Assembly: GCA_013176395.1 (NCBI GenBank) | Contig: JABMLP010000009.1 | Span: 1,302,001 to 1,366,000 of the forward strand | Source of the DNA: Venturia oleaginea | Lineage: Eukaryota > Ascomycota > Dothideomycetes > Venturiales > Venturiaceae | Length of the DNA: 64,000 nt | Reading direction: 5' to 3' | In this document: piece after piece, positions 45,429 through 57,408 of the stretch | Position numbering within the stretch: position 1 is the stretch's first letter | Layout: each line of letters begins with the position of its first letter | The notes under the pieces: model-generated | The model's input: the letters and a program-made list of their open reading frames with translations, nothing else | Told to the model about the DNA's origin: nothing | The model's database searches: none | Made by a program: the position numbers and the translations under genes

Positions 45429-45861
45429 TCAGTGATTCCTGAAATTCTTTTTCTGGTAAAACAGGTCGGTCCTTGAACTGCCCAGGTTGATGATCTTGGG
45501 ACATCCATCGCGGTCCTTTTCCAGCCGTGTGCACTCAAAGCAGTAGAAGGCGTCAGAAATTCCCTGTGACAGGCGTTAGTTAAGATGCGCGTGAGGTGGG
45601 TTTTGAGAGGAGTTGGACATACCTCACCGCCACAAACTACACACTTATTCTGGTAGTTGCCAAAGGAGCACTCGTCGCAAATTCGCACAAGTGTGGTGGG
45701 ACGAACGTAGGAGTCGCAGACCGGGCATTTGCCGTCGCATTTGTCGCAAAGACGGCCGATGGCAATGCCTGATTGTTTGCGGCACATTACGAGATCGCTG
45801 TGAATGTTAGTGGATGTCTTTTGTTACCTGGAAGAAAGACTCACGGATGGTGACGAGACAT
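45429..45861 (-). CDS. RDS3: PHF5A/Rds3 SF3b splicing factor subunit
   Basis: Exons (minus) 45861-45845, 45797-45623 and 45563-45429 encode 108 residues, the size of this very conserved family. The sequence reads [20 protein letters not shown], then a knot of C-X2-C zinc-binding motifs ([35 protein letters not shown]), [18 protein letters not shown] and the hallmark [17 protein letters not shown]. Rds3/PHF5A is a core subunit of the SF3b complex of the U2 snRNP and helps recognise the branch point. It works in the nucleus. The first exon has just 17 nt. Start codons of this gene and the pinin-domain gene are 202 bases apart, facing away from each other. Confidence 0.97.
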
Positions 45862-46063
45862 GCTGGAGACCGAGTATTTCTTGGTGTGAGTGTCTGAAGT
45901 GTATTGTTGAGGTGTTGGAGGCGTGTAGAGATCGAGGTCGCGATAGTAGTAGTCTGATAAAAAGTTTGGCTGTTATCTTGATAGGCAGGTAATGCCGAGT
46001 GAACTAGCTCCGATCGCAACGATCTCTCTCGCTATAACATCACCAACCAACGCAACCGACATT
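45862..46063. promoter_or_regulatory. Bidirectional promoter of RDS3 and the pinin-domain gene
   Basis: 202 bases hold both transcription starts and leaders. No TATA box is obvious, as is common for fungal housekeeping genes. Confidence 0.7.
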
Positions 46064-47362
46064 ATGGCTGAGGTCGAGCCGTGAGTCTATTCAATATACA
46101 CTGCTATATCAGTTCTAACCTCCTTCCCAGCATCATCGCGTCGGCCATCGTCGTGCCCGAAGCTATCGAACCAACCCCCAATACGGCTGCCCAATCCCCA
46201 GCCTCAGGCCGTGGGGCATTTCTCAAACGTAGGCAGTCCTCCACCTCGGAGAACGACCCCAAACGTCCCCGGCTCAGTAGAGATGGCAGCACCGATTCAC
46301 CAGCACCGGCAAAAGTTGAAGATAACCGTCGAGAGGCAAGGCGCAAGACCGGACAGGTCGAGGAACGGAAGCGGGGCCAGAGGCTATTCGGTGCTTTGCT
46401 AGGCACACTTTCACAGAGAGCTGCCCCTTCGACATCGAAGAGAAGAGCAGAGATTGAGCAGAGGCAGAAAGAAAAGCTAAAGCAACAGACTGAGGAGGAT
46501 TCCCGACGACGACAGGAGAGACAGGAAGAGCTTAAGGCAGCACGAATGAGGCAACAAGTCAAATTCGATGAGCAGAACGTATGGTTTCCAAACATTCGCT
46601 GCAAGACCTCTGCTAACCAGTACTATCAGATGCGATTGCGGCACTCGAATCTGCTAGATGTGGCGCACTTCCTTTCCACAACTTCCAAACCGAAGCTAGT
46701 AAGCAGACAGTCTCTCGTTTGTGTTACTCTTATGCTTATTAAGTCTACAGTACTACAAGCCATACAAACTCCTGGAAGAGCACCAAGTACAAATTAAGCG
46801 CCAAATTGAAGAAGCACAAGACATAATCGACGACGAGCTGTACAAATTCGAGCGCAAACGACGCGAACGCGACATGCCGTCGGAAGCTCGAGTATCACCG
46901 AAGACTGAAGACGAAACTATGGAAGACCCACCGAGCACAACTGGAGAGCTACTTGCAGTTCAGAAAGAGCCTTCTAAGATGGAGCTGGATGAAAAACCAC
47001 TTGTAAGTACACTAACCACTAAGCATTCAAATCAAGCTATGAAAGATGCCACGCCTGAGTCTCAGTCTCAGTCTCCACACGATAAAGCCATGGCGCAGGA
47101 GCCAGCGACTGCAGGAGGGGAGATAGACACACAGATCGAAGAGCAGGGGAACATCAAAGCCAACGAAGAATCCAATGTCAATGTTGAAGATGATAAAAAT
47201 GCAAACTTTCATATCGAGGCAAACGCGGAGGCCGCGGTAGGGACTGTACGCGAAGAGGCCAGAATCAAAGCCGACAAGGATGCTCAGACGGAGGCAGACA
47301 TGATTGATGAACACAATGGTGAAATGGTCGTCGAGGCAGAGGAAGACACTGTGATATATTAG
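46064..47362 (+). CDS. Pinin/SDK/MemA domain protein
   Basis: Exons 46064-46080, 46131-46698 and 46751-47362 encode 398 residues. The pinin/SDK/MemA domain runs from about residue 90 to 225: RRKTGQVEERKRGQRLFGAL, LGTLSQ, then a basic coiled coil (RAEIEQRQKEKLKQQ) and YKPYKLLEEHQVQIKRQI. In animals pinin is a nuclear-speckle protein tied to splicing and the exon junction complex; the fungal homologue is little studied. The C-terminal 150 residues are acidic and repetitive (many Glu, Ala, Asp). The first exon is 17 nt (MAEVE plus two bases), as in its divergent partner RDS3. A possible further 34-nt GT-AG pair near 47004 would be too short to be spliced and is ignored. Confidence 0.88.
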
Positions 47363-48541
47363 GTAAAACACCCGGTCATCACTTCATGTTGTAAGATAAC
47401 GTGGACATTCCTGTATTGGCATATTAGGCAGTGGAAGCCCTCTTCTACTACGCAAGAAAGTTGCCATGTAATTGATTGGCATGGAAGACCAGCCAGGATG
47501 AAATGCAGTGGGGAGTTGAAGTACTGGTATACAATGATTGTCATACTTAGCAAAACATTCGACCGTAGTTTTTGGCATCTCTTATCCATTAGTATCAGTA
47601 AGAAGCGATGCTGGCTGATCACTTGCGAAAGCATGTGCAATATCTGTTCATGTTGTAACACCACGCCTGTTCACTATACTTTTGTGGGTTGGCGCTGAGG
47701 AGTTTCACATGCCAATTTAAGGCATACTTCTTTTGGAAGGGGAATGGGGATGCAATCGAAAAAAAACTCTCAGCGATCCAAACATGATACCTCAATGGCA
47801 GAATCATACCAGGTCCTTAGACAAGCCTGCAAGCCCACCAGTCCCAAGTTTTCAGCTTGGTTCCCCTCGTCTTTGCAACATTTCCCAAAATCCGTCATTC
47901 TTTTTTCATTGAAATAACACTAAACAATAACGTATAAGTTAATCTCGTGAATTTATATAACCGTCAGCCTTCCGGGGTTTGAGACCCGGGGTTACAACAG
48001 TATTCAGCCTTCACACGAAGTTTTTCTCTCTTTCTCAGACTCAGAGCGAATCTAGCTCGGCAAAAACTTGCGACGAACGCTCGAGAGTCTCTTTCTTACG
48101 TACTGTTAGATCATAGTCTCGGTATCTTAATCGGGCCTGTGGTTGTCTAGCTATGAAGGAAAAAGAGGTGAAATTTGCCTGACTGCCTAGGGCAGGAACC
48201 CCCCTGCAGACTGACCCTTATTCACAGATTATACGGTATGGCATCCGGCCAAAAGAGCGAAACGAAATAAAGAGTTAATATACAGAATAAGGATAATGAT
48301 GCAAGCGAAGGGCGCTCCCGTCCTCGCGAAATCACACCGGTTCCATGGATATGAATGGGGAAAAGATATCATGTTGAAACTTGATGGGGTTACCTCGGCT
48401 AATTTCCGATTTCAGCTCTTGCTCCTCAAATGCCAAAACACGTATGTAAGATTCTTAAACCAACACCGGCTTACTTCCCTTGATTTTGCCCTATCCAGTC
48501 TTTTACTGCATTTGCTGCGAGAAAAAGCTGGCGCGTTCAAG
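47363..48541. other. Intergenic, nothing firm
   Basis: 1.2 kb. A small GC hairpin (CCGGG ... CCCGG) near 47976-47995 resembles a tRNA T arm, but no tRNA folds around it. The frame of the epoxide hydrolase is open upstream to 48296, but the chosen ATG is at 48542. Confidence 0.45.
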
Positions 48542-50258
48542 ATGTCGACGAGACCCATCCCTATTGACCTCTGGTCCGACCCCCGCATCGAGCACAAAAC
48601 GGCGAGTTTGAATGGGCAGACGTATAAGTACTTACTTGGTTTGCCCAAGGGTGGACAATTCACGAAGACTGTGTTTCTGGTATGTGTTTCCTATTTCCTT
48701 CGGCGGACCAGTGAGTTGGGCTTGGTTGGTGGTGTTTTGATGACCCGAGTAGGAAGATGGGAGAAAAGGTGGAATCGAGCCATACGTCATAAATCATAGG
48801 ATCGATGGGCACTTTGGGTGAGCTAGGACAGGGGCTAATCTGTGGGTCATGTAGATTCATGGGTGGCCGGATATTTCGGCTGGGTGGAGGTATCAGATTC
48901 CTGTTCTTTTGGAAATAGGATGTCGGGTTGTTGCGCCGGATAGTAAGTCTTCTCTACTTCGCCCGTTGGTCATTCCAAGGTTCTTTCGAATCAAAATCTA
49001 GGTTTTCAAACTTCCCAATGAGATCACAAATGTCGAAATCACTTGAGTTTCAGAATCTTCGTTTTGGAGCCTAGGAATGGAACTTGATTGGAGACGATGC
49101 TCGAGAGAATTTGTTGACTAAATGAGTGAAAAAGTGATGGGATATGGCGGAACGGTAAGCACGCATCTACTATCAAGCTCCTTCTCTAGGTAGGGCTAAT
49201 AAAAGAACTGGTAGGATGCGCCTAAAGTCCCTCCAGCCTCAATCAATTTGTACACCTTCAAACGCGCATCAGATGATATTGCTGAGCTGGCGAGACAGCT
49301 TGGAGCCCCAAAAATAATCCTTGGAGGCCACGATTGGTAAGTACACCTATTCAAACATGTGAAACAATGTCGATCCTGATTATGTATGTCCAGGGGAGGA
49401 ATGGTCGTCTGGCGATGCGCAGCCTGGCATCCAGATTTGATTTCGCACCTCTTCGCTATTTGCACACCTTACGCGGCACCAAACAAGGACTATGTCTCAA
49501 CCGAAGATATGGTGAATGGTCCTGTTCCGCAGTTCGGGTACCAGTTGCATCTCGCAAGCGGAGAAGTCGAGCCACGCATCAACGATGAGAACGGAATTCG
49601 TCAGTTTTTGAATGGAATGTATGGTGGTCGTGGTCCAAAGGGCGAGGTCATGTTTTCTCCTCACGAAGGCATTCTCTTTGATAACCTGCCCAAAGTTGGG
49701 CAAAGCCCGTTGATGTCAAAGCGTGTACGTATCTGTTCTGAGTTGACCATGAGGACGTATGCTGACGCTCCGATCCAGGAAGTGGACTACTACGTCCAGG
49801 AATATTCTCGCAATGGCTTGCATGGTCTATGTAAGCCCAGCAGCTGCGATCTTAGACGAGCGAACACGACTGATTGCTGGCAGTGAACTGGTATCGAACG
49901 CGTAGAGCAAATTGGGAGGATGAGTTGAAGTGAGTGCCTGTCTGGCGATTCTTTCGCCGAGTGACACGCTGACGAGAATCAGACTCAGCAAGACCACGAT
50001 CGACATCCCTACCCTCTTCATAGAGGCAGCGAACGACTCTGTCCTAAAGCCAGAGATGTCCCATGGCATGGACCGATATGTGACCAGCCTCTCGAGAAGA
50101 ACAGTGAATGCAGCGCATTGGGTAAGCCATGATGTGTTCATTGTTGCTAAATTCCCGCTGACATTTAGCAGGCAATGTGGGAGCGGCCAAGTGAGGTGAA
50201 CGAGTTCATTAGGGAATGGTGCGCCAGCTGCGTCTTTGGACGAGATATCAAGTTGTGA
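48542..50258 (+). CDS. Epoxide hydrolase (alpha/beta-hydrolase fold)
   Basis: Nine exons: 48542-48679, 48855-48942, 49135-49154, 49215-49336, 49394-49724, 49779-49830, 49884-49929, 49983-50121, 50172-50258; 340 residues. Landmarks are the HGWP oxyanion motif (residues 48-51), the GYGGTDAP turn, and GGHDWGG with nucleophile Asp122. Near the end EAANDSVLKPEM carries the acid and NAAHW the base His311. These enzymes open epoxides to diols through an ester intermediate on Asp. No signal peptide or membrane span, so it is probably cytosolic. The third exon is just 20 nt and encodes the GYGG turn; both it and the split Trp123 codon after the nucleophile depend on exact splicing. Haloalkane dehalogenases look similar but lack the HGWP form. 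Confidence 0.9.
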
Positions 50259-52099
50259 GAGGGCGGCAGGGTATATTCGTTGAGATGTGGGACATGGTGA
50301 CAGAGATAACGAACTGCACCGGGTATCGATCCGTGTAGAAAAGTATAATAAACTTTGGACGTGATCAGAACGTGGAAATCCTTTCAACATTACAGCCGCC
50401 CGATACCCGTCTCCCCTGTTCGGGTTCGATAGGTCCAGAGCACGCTCGTTGACTGGGTTCCTGAGAATCTGAACCAGACTGTCGGGATTGTGGATTGCAG
50501 ACGGCTGAAGCCCTGCCACTCTCATGTGAATTTGGGAGTCAACGTCGTAACGAGCAGCGCTGTAAGGCCTCCATGATATGCACCATGGCCAGCTGGCCGA
50601 GAGCCGGGTGGTGCAGAGTACATTCTACTAATTCTTGAACAATGGCGGAACGAGCACGGAGGTCGATCTGCTAGGTGTTGAGCGACAACAGCCGGGAATG
50701 CCACGGAGGTCTTCACCGCAACTTTCACCAACATTATGCCCGCATCTAGGAAAATAAGTGCTCGGTGTGTGGGCATAAGGTTTGGCCCCACCAAGCTTTG
50801 GCCAGTCGAATAGATGCAACGACATGGCAAGCGAAGCGAAGCAGATGTGAAGAAGGGCAGCCGTTTTCCGTTTTCGCACCCGCGCCCGGTTCAACGCATA
50901 CCCACTTCTTTCCCCATGTTGGATTTTGCCCTCTCTTAACTCTCCTTGGTCGCAGAAATGCACTAAACTTCGACTCGGGTTTGCCGAGTCAGGTGTAATG
51001 TTCCTCGAGATTGAAGCGCGGTTAACATATGTGTCGGCTCCAGTGAGGGCGCCAAAGCCTGCATGAAGCAGTTGAAAAGAGGCGCGCGGTCCCTTTTCGA
51101 CATGGCGAATGGAGATCGCACAAGGAACCCAGCCTTATCGCCACATGAAGTCGGCTTTTTGATACCCAACTGACGTTGATGACCCTGAGGGCTAAGAAGG
51201 GACGTGCCGGGCCGAGGTGGACAGAGGTGGAAGGTTTCTCTAACATGTCAGAGTTGCAGACTGCTCGCTGCTAAATACTGTGATGATCATGGTGCAGAAG
51301 ACTGTCTGTTAGAGACGAGGCCGAACTGGGCTCCAGAGAGCAGGGTTCAACGCGAAGCTGACTGTATGGTTCACCAATTGGAGAGGGTCAAGTCGCAATG
51401 CGCTCTTCCGGGGCAAACAGGAGAAGTGGTGGGTATCGGCTAAGGTCCAGGCGGCCTGACATGTTATTGTTGTGGATGCGCAATTGCATATGCTGGCCCT
51501 TTTTGAAGCAATGGGCCACTCACAATGTGTCTCCTGCGCACGGCTTGAATCCCGCTATATCGGTCCTCCTTGGCGTCCCCAGGAAATGTCGACGGTGCAG
51601 GGAGCTAGGAAGGTCACCCAGGTCATCGGTCTAACAACCACAATGAACAACTGCAAGGTGCTCACCGTGCCTTATCTTTCGTTTCACAGATACCACCGGG
51701 CACTGATAGCCTGAGCGGCGATCGAAATGGCCAAAAATCCAAATAACCCAACGACGCCAGATCGAACCGAGTAGGGACATTGCCGGTCTCGTCCGTAATA
51801 TAACGCTAAACTGTTACCTGGATACCTGTCGCGTGCCGTCGGCCAGTCCCATTCGTTGTAAGACGTTGATATCTAGTTCACTTGCGCGCGAGACAGCATT
51901 ATCTCTGCTTGCAAGGTCAATGTCACGGCCCGCAAATGCGCCAATGCAGTTCTGGATATTAAATCAGCTCAACAAGTCTTATAAGGTGCCCACGCGGCAT
52001 CGTTCTGATTCAACTGATATCAAGCCCCCACGAAGTAATGCGTTCCTTCCTTTTTAGATCTTGTCTCCTACTCCAATTTTGTGGGATCAAGAATTGATA
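50259..52099. other. Intergenic, nothing recognised
   Basis: 1.8 kb between the hydrolase and the dehydrogenase. The ORFs present (60-110 codons, both strands) overlap each other and lack domains. A segment near 50310-50330 loosely resembles a tRNA T arm in reverse, but does not fold. Confidence 0.45.
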
Positions 52100-53494
52100 A
52101 TGGCCCCTGCTGCAGTTGCTGATTTGTATCCCGGCCCAATGCCGGTGCGGGAACACATTCCCAAGCAAGCAACAGTACAAGCCTCTGTCCTCACTGGGCC
52201 AAAACAATTGCATTTGGTGCGTTTTCCTTTTGGCACTTGCTGAACCCTGCTTTGGAAACGAATAATTTGAGCGCTTAGAATTTGGAGCAGAGGACTGACT
52301 TTCGAATAGGAGTACAGACATCTTACAGATCCTGCGCCTGGGGAACTGCAGATTTCTGTCTTGGCCACCGGCCTATGTGGCTCGGACGTGGCCTACTACA
52401 AAAACTTTCGCAACGGTGATTTGCAGGCCGTTGCGCCGCTTACCCTTGGCCACGAGTCTGCGGGAGTGGTTGAGTCGATTGGGGATGGTGTGAGTGGTTT
52501 CTGCGTTGGAGACAGAGTTGCTATCGAAGTCGGGGTGCCATGCGACAACTGCAGGGCTTGTCAAAGAGGCAGATACAACCTGTGTCCGAACATGCGGTTC
52601 AGGAGTAGCGCCAAATCCATTCCACATTTCCAGGGTACGCTTCAGGAAAGGATTAACCATCCTGCAAAGTGGTGTTACAAGTAAGTGTGACGCCCACAAA
52701 GCCACTGACACGCATTGACATCAAGTAGAATCCCAGAAAGCGTTAGTCTTGAGGCCGCCGCGCTGCTTGAGCCGCTCTCGGTTGCCATCCATTCAACGCG
52801 TAGGGCTAGCATCGAGCAAGGTGACACAGTGATCGTGTTCGGAGCAGGCACTGTCGGTCTGCTTGTAGCGGCTATGGCCAAGCTTTCTGGAGCCACCACC
52901 GTAATGATCGTGGATATCAACGCTGGACGAGTAAAATATGCTCTGGATAATCAGTTCGCTACCCGAGGCTATGTTGTACCTCACTCTGGTCACAATGGAC
53001 AAACTGATAAGACCATCGATCGCTTCGCAGAGGCAAAGACACTTGCCTCTGATGTGTTGGACAGAGCGTGCACCGGTGAGACGGATTCTGAGGGCGCGGA
53101 CGTTACGTTTGATTGCACCGGCAAGGAAGTATGCATGCAGGCGGGTCTCTATGTGAGTATTCTTTCTGAATGGATTTCAGGTTTCCTGCTAACAATTTTC
53201 CAGGCAACGAGACCTGGTGGGCAGCTCATCATGGTGGGCATGGGTACTCCAATCCAGACACTGCAGATGTCTGCTGCACATCTTAAGGAAGTCGACATCA
53301 TTGGAATCTTTCGATACGCTAACACCTACCCGGTCGGAATCAAGTTGCTAGCATCGGGCGCTCTTCCAAGTCTGGACAACATGATCACCCATCGATTCCA
53401 AGGGCTGGATCAAGTCCGTGATGCTTTCGAACTTGCAAGCAAACAAGTGGATCGAGAAGGAAATCTTGTTCTCAAAGTTTTGATTGAAACTTGA
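52100..53494 (+). CDS. Zinc polyol dehydrogenase (sorbitol/xylitol/arabinitol-type MDR)
   Basis: Exons 52100-52216, 52310-52680, 52729-53152 and 53204-53494 encode 400 residues. It is a medium-chain zinc dehydrogenase: catalytic zinc ligands C62 (GLCGSD), H87 and E88 (LGHES), a structural zinc site with C117, C120, C123 and C131 (CDNCRACQRGRYNLC), and the NAD-binding motif GAGTVG. SLEAAALLEPLSVAIH and RPGGQLIMVGMG are typical of sorbitol and xylitol dehydrogenases, which oxidise polyols to ketoses with NAD+. I cannot tell which polyol it uses. The first intron is 93 nt; I placed its end at 52309 because this gives LHL-EYRHLTDPAPGEL. The third intron (51 nt) is a multiple of three with no stop in frame, so a retained form would add 17 residues. 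Confidence 0.9.
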
Positions 53495-54116
53495 ACAGAA
53501 ATTACAGTCTTTCGATCCGAGCATGTTTGATTATGGATACCATTTAGAAGGATACCTAGAAGGAGTTGGGGAGTGCCGATTCGTCTCGGCTGCTTACGCT
53601 GCGTTCCATGGTCGGGTCATCAGAGTTTGTGTGCTTTGCAAACTTGGTAGAGTCACTTTAGCATCTAATTTCGAGACTCACATTCCGGTTGACTTATGTC
53701 GACGTGTATAAGGCTTCTTCTGTTCGCTTGTGAGGGACAAATGTTTGCATCATATTTCCATCTCTTCAGATTTTTGGAGAGCTCCAAGATGTATTGTCTT
53801 CAATACTGCTATTGGCAATGGCGGTCATAACGAAGAGCTGCTACATGAACCTTGACGATTCTCCCCGAGTCTTTCAAATTAATCATGATGCATGTGATAG
53901 AATTGAAGAAAAAGTATACGGAAAAGGAGGCTCGGGAGGCATGACATGGGCAAGACTACTAGCGTGATTATTTCGAACACCGCATTCAGTACTCGCTCCA
54001 TTCACCATTCTATCGCAACTTCAGCAACAAATAAATAGAAGCAGGCACTTGATTAAAGCCATTTCTTGATTTGCAACCATAAATCTGAACCAAAACAGCA
54101 CGCCTCCGTCTCCATC
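53495..54116. other. Intergenic, nothing recognised
   Basis: Dehydrogenase 3' region and CSN6 promoter. A 75-codon ORF overlapping the dehydrogenase end (53484-53711) is not supported. Confidence 0.45.
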
Positions 54117-55365
54117 ATGGCAGCGTCAAATCCTCTTGTCGCATCGTCGCCTTCAGATACTACCCCACAGCTCCATCCACTCGTCCTCCTCAACATATCC
54201 GACTATGTCGCCCGTCACAAGATACGGGAACTCAAGGGCCCCATCGCTGGCGCCATCCTAGGCCAGCAGAATGGACGAGAAGTCACCATGGAGGTTGCCT
54301 TCGATTGCAAGATCGTGGTGGAGCCACAGGACGGTTCGGTACATTTGGATCAGGAATTCTTCGAAGATCGATTGGATATGTACAAAGAATGCTTCAAGGC
54401 ACCGCAGCTCGATCTCGTAGGATGGTACACCATTGGATCGACCTTTGGCCCAGAGCCACGACACCTTCCCGTTCAAATGCAGCTACAAACAAAGTACAAC
54501 CTCGAATCAGCAATCCTGCTTTTGTTCCACCCAGAAATGGTCGCCGAGTCGAGTGGTGCGGCTGGAAAACTCCCACTGACTTTGTACGAGACGACCTGGA
54601 CAAGCGATAGCGCTGTGATGGAAGTCGATGCTGGTGAGCGCAACCAGTCGTTAAAGTTCCGCGAGCTCCGATACTCAGTGGAGAGTGGAGAAGCTGAAAT
54701 GATCAGTGTGGACTACGTTGCGCGCGGTGGTGGAAATGCTACCGCTGTAGAGACAAAGGCTGCGAAGGCGGACACAAAGAAAGGCAAAGGAAAGGCCAAA
54801 GAGACAGATGGCAAGACGAACGGCACAGCTTTGGACGAGACCTTCTTATCTGCTGAGGATGAGGGACGTAAGTATTACAATTTCTTGAGTTTCTCTCTCT
54901 GCCATCACTCGAATTGCTACTAAGAATCGGCCAGTAATAACTGCCCTTACCGCGAAGGCCAACGCGATCAAAATGCTTCAAGCCCGACTGAATCTCCTTT
55001 CGACCTTGCTAGGCAAACTCCCACCATCCTACCTCACGGACGCTTCTCTCCCAGTCGATCCCACAAACACCGATCTCAATCAGCCAATCCTCCGCTCCAT
55101 CTCCGCTCTACTCGCTCGGCTACCTCTCCTCACACCACCCGATACAGAGTCATTTACACGCGAGACACAACAGACATCCTCAGACGTCGAGCTCATCTCC
55201 CTCCTCTCATCCCTCACCCGCGGCGTCCAGGACGCCAAAGAACTGGGCCGGAAATGGACCATGGCAGAACCACGCAAGGGCCGCGGCGGCGCCAACAGTG
55301 GCGGCATGAGTGACTTCCTCAATCCTAGCCAAGCAGAAAACATCCTTGGTGACCTGACGTACTAA
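54117..55365 (+). CDS. CSN6: COP9 signalosome subunit 6 (MPN-minus)
   Basis: Exons 54117-54867 and 54935-55365 encode 393 residues. The N-terminal MPN domain (about 20-160) is clear: LHPLVLLNISDYVARHK, IAGAILGQQNGREV, and LDLVGWYTIGSTFGPEPRHL. The position of the JAMM metal-binding HxH is YTIG, so it is a catalytically dead MPN domain, as expected for CSN6; its partner CSN5 carries the active site. The COP9 signalosome removes Nedd8 from cullins in the nucleus and controls development in fungi. A Lys-rich linker (TKKGKGKAKETDGKTNG) precedes the C-terminal helices (LTAKANAIKMLQARLNLL). Part of this linker sequence is duplicated at 31413-31500. The start ATG at 54117 was preferred over an upstream in-frame non-ATG extension. 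Confidence 0.93.
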
Positions 55366-56026
55366 CTTTGGATGGAGGAATCAGAACTGAACACCGAGGT
55401 CTTCCAAAAAGTCCAGGGTGTTGAGGAGCAAGATGCTGCAGACAATGCCCAAACAGCCCTGAAGCGACGCGGATCAATTCAATGAGCCATTAATTTTTCA
55501 CACAATGAAAGCGAGAGGGAGATTACGTTGCTTAGCATAGCCATGGCGTTTGGAAATGTTTTTCACGATGATATCATGGGGTATGGCATTAGATGATTCA
55601 TGGTAGAGACTGTGACTGAGACCAATACGAACTTTTTTTTAAATTCATTTCTCTTAGATGACGATGATGAAACCATGCCCTAGAATGACTACTAATACTG
55701 AGCACTATCTTGTGGCACCATCTTATAGCACCGACGTGGACAACGAAATCTACGTCGCTGATCAGCAGGTACAGAAACACTCCGATCAAGACTTGATGTC
55801 AAATCCATCATGCATAGGTCCTAAATTACTATATTCCCAAATTCGTTCATATCCATCCATCCATACCAAGTGATGATTATCAAAATCCTCAACCCAACAA
55901 TATGCGCTAGATCCATGCTATTCTTCATACCCAATGCGTAAGCAGCGGAAGGGTAATAGTACACACAAACATTTCGCGATATCAAATACAAAAAATACAA
56001 AAAGCACAAAAGCAGAGCTATGGTTC
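55366..56026. other. Convergent intergenic region
   Basis: 3' regions of CSN6 and PEX26. No coding signal; an A-rich stretch lies near 55975-56010. Confidence 0.45.
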
Positions 56027-57408
56027 TCAAATATAAGAAACCTTGACACCCATTCCCACAGTCCCCCTCACCTTCTCCCAGGCTCGTCGGATCATCCTCT
56101 TTACTCTATCTCTCAGATCTCTTCTGCCAAACGCCAGTGCGAACATCAAGAGAAAGAGGACGGCTCGCATCATGGCCATGGGATTTTGACTCAGGCTTTC
56201 CGCCGTTTGCTGAATCATCGTTTGGAATGCAGTGAAAAAGGAGGTGGCTCTGTTATACAGAGAGGCAGGAGGCGGCCGTCGCGTGACTTCCTTCTTTCTC
56301 CTCGAAGGCGGACTACCGAGACTATCTGGTCCCCCGTGATTGGGTGTAGTTTTAGGCTTCATATTTGATGACCCGGTACCGGAATCTGGAGGTCGTTGTG
56401 TCCGTTTTGCTTCTTCTCTCCGTAGAATCTCCTCTTCTCTCCTTCTCCCTTCCTCAGCGCGCCTTTTCTCTTCCTCCCTTCGTTGCTGTTCAAGTTGTAT
56501 CTGTTGCTGCTTCTGTAATTCCTTCTCGCGGTTTTGGGCCTCTTCTTGTTCTTCTTTGAGACCATGCAAGGCTTGGAGAAAAGCTTCCTTGCGCTCCTCG
56601 TCAAGTACTTCAGACATCATGATGAAGTCGCGGGCGTATTCCCATTCCTGATTTCGAGGGAGGACATGCAAAGTATATAGCTCCAAGAGTTTCAGCGAAG
56701 TGTGAAGGTCGCGAGGTGTATTAGTTCCAGAAGCCGAGCTTGCATTTCTGCGTGGCCTGGTAGAATTTAGGTGGGATGTGATGTCGAAGGACGGGTTGGA
56801 CATGGCGCTGAGATAAGTTTCCAGGCGTTGCTGATTCAGCTTCTGAGAGTGCGAGTGGGTAAGGAGGAGAGTGGCTCTGTGGGTGATGTGTTAGTACTAT
56901 CTCATCCTCAAGACTGAGAAGACGCATACAAGTTAATGACCACATCTGCGTCGACGCTGCCTTCATTTCCACCGTAACCATCGCGAACGATCTCTTCCCA
57001 TACCGTGCCGTCCCGAGCCTTGTTAACTAATTGCTTCCACCTCGTGCTTCCGAAGGCATGTTTGCCCTCCTCAGCCCCCAATTCCACCACGGCATTTATG
57101 AAAGTAAGATAAAAGCTCCAAACCTTTATCCTGGTACCGCGAGAAGCCGTTGCAATGGGCGCAAGGGGAGTGTGGCCATTCTGCTCTCCTTCTTTCACAA
57201 GGTCGGGTATGATGACGGGCTCTATTGTCGACAATGCTTCAGGAAGACGGCGCGTGAGGAACAGCTGTGCTGCTTGGCGGTATGTTTTTGCGATGTGAGA
57301 TGTATGATGGCGGGAATTGGAGAGCGAAGCCGTGGAGTTTGCCAGAAAGCCAGAGCGGTTCAACTGGTCTTCGTGGAAACTAGGCATTGTGGCCGTCGCG
57401 GTGGACAT
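56027..57408 (-). CDS. PEX26: Fungal PEX26 peroxisome assembly protein
   Basis: Exons (minus) 57408-56930 and 56876-56027 encode 442 residues. Conserved family segments are AQLFLTRRLPEALSTIEP, ASRGTRIKVWSFYLTFINAV, DADVVINL-ATLLL and LHVLPRNQEWEYARDFIMMS. A long Glu/Arg-rich coiled coil (about 255-320) follows. A single membrane span near the C-terminus (MRAVLFLLMFALAFG) and a short basic tail ending in VGMGVKVSYI make it a tail-anchored protein. PEX26/Pex15 anchors the Pex1-Pex6 AAA ATPase at peroxisomes, which recycles the import receptor Pex5. The 53-nt intron is GT-AG. The gene is convergent with CSN6. Confidence 0.9.

Noticed and set aside
47960..48000. tRNA-like T arm.
   Set aside because: Only a small GC hairpin is present; no acceptor, D or anticodon stems can be built.
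50310..50420. Reverse-strand tRNA remnant.
   Set aside because: T-loop consensus is broken and no cloverleaf forms.
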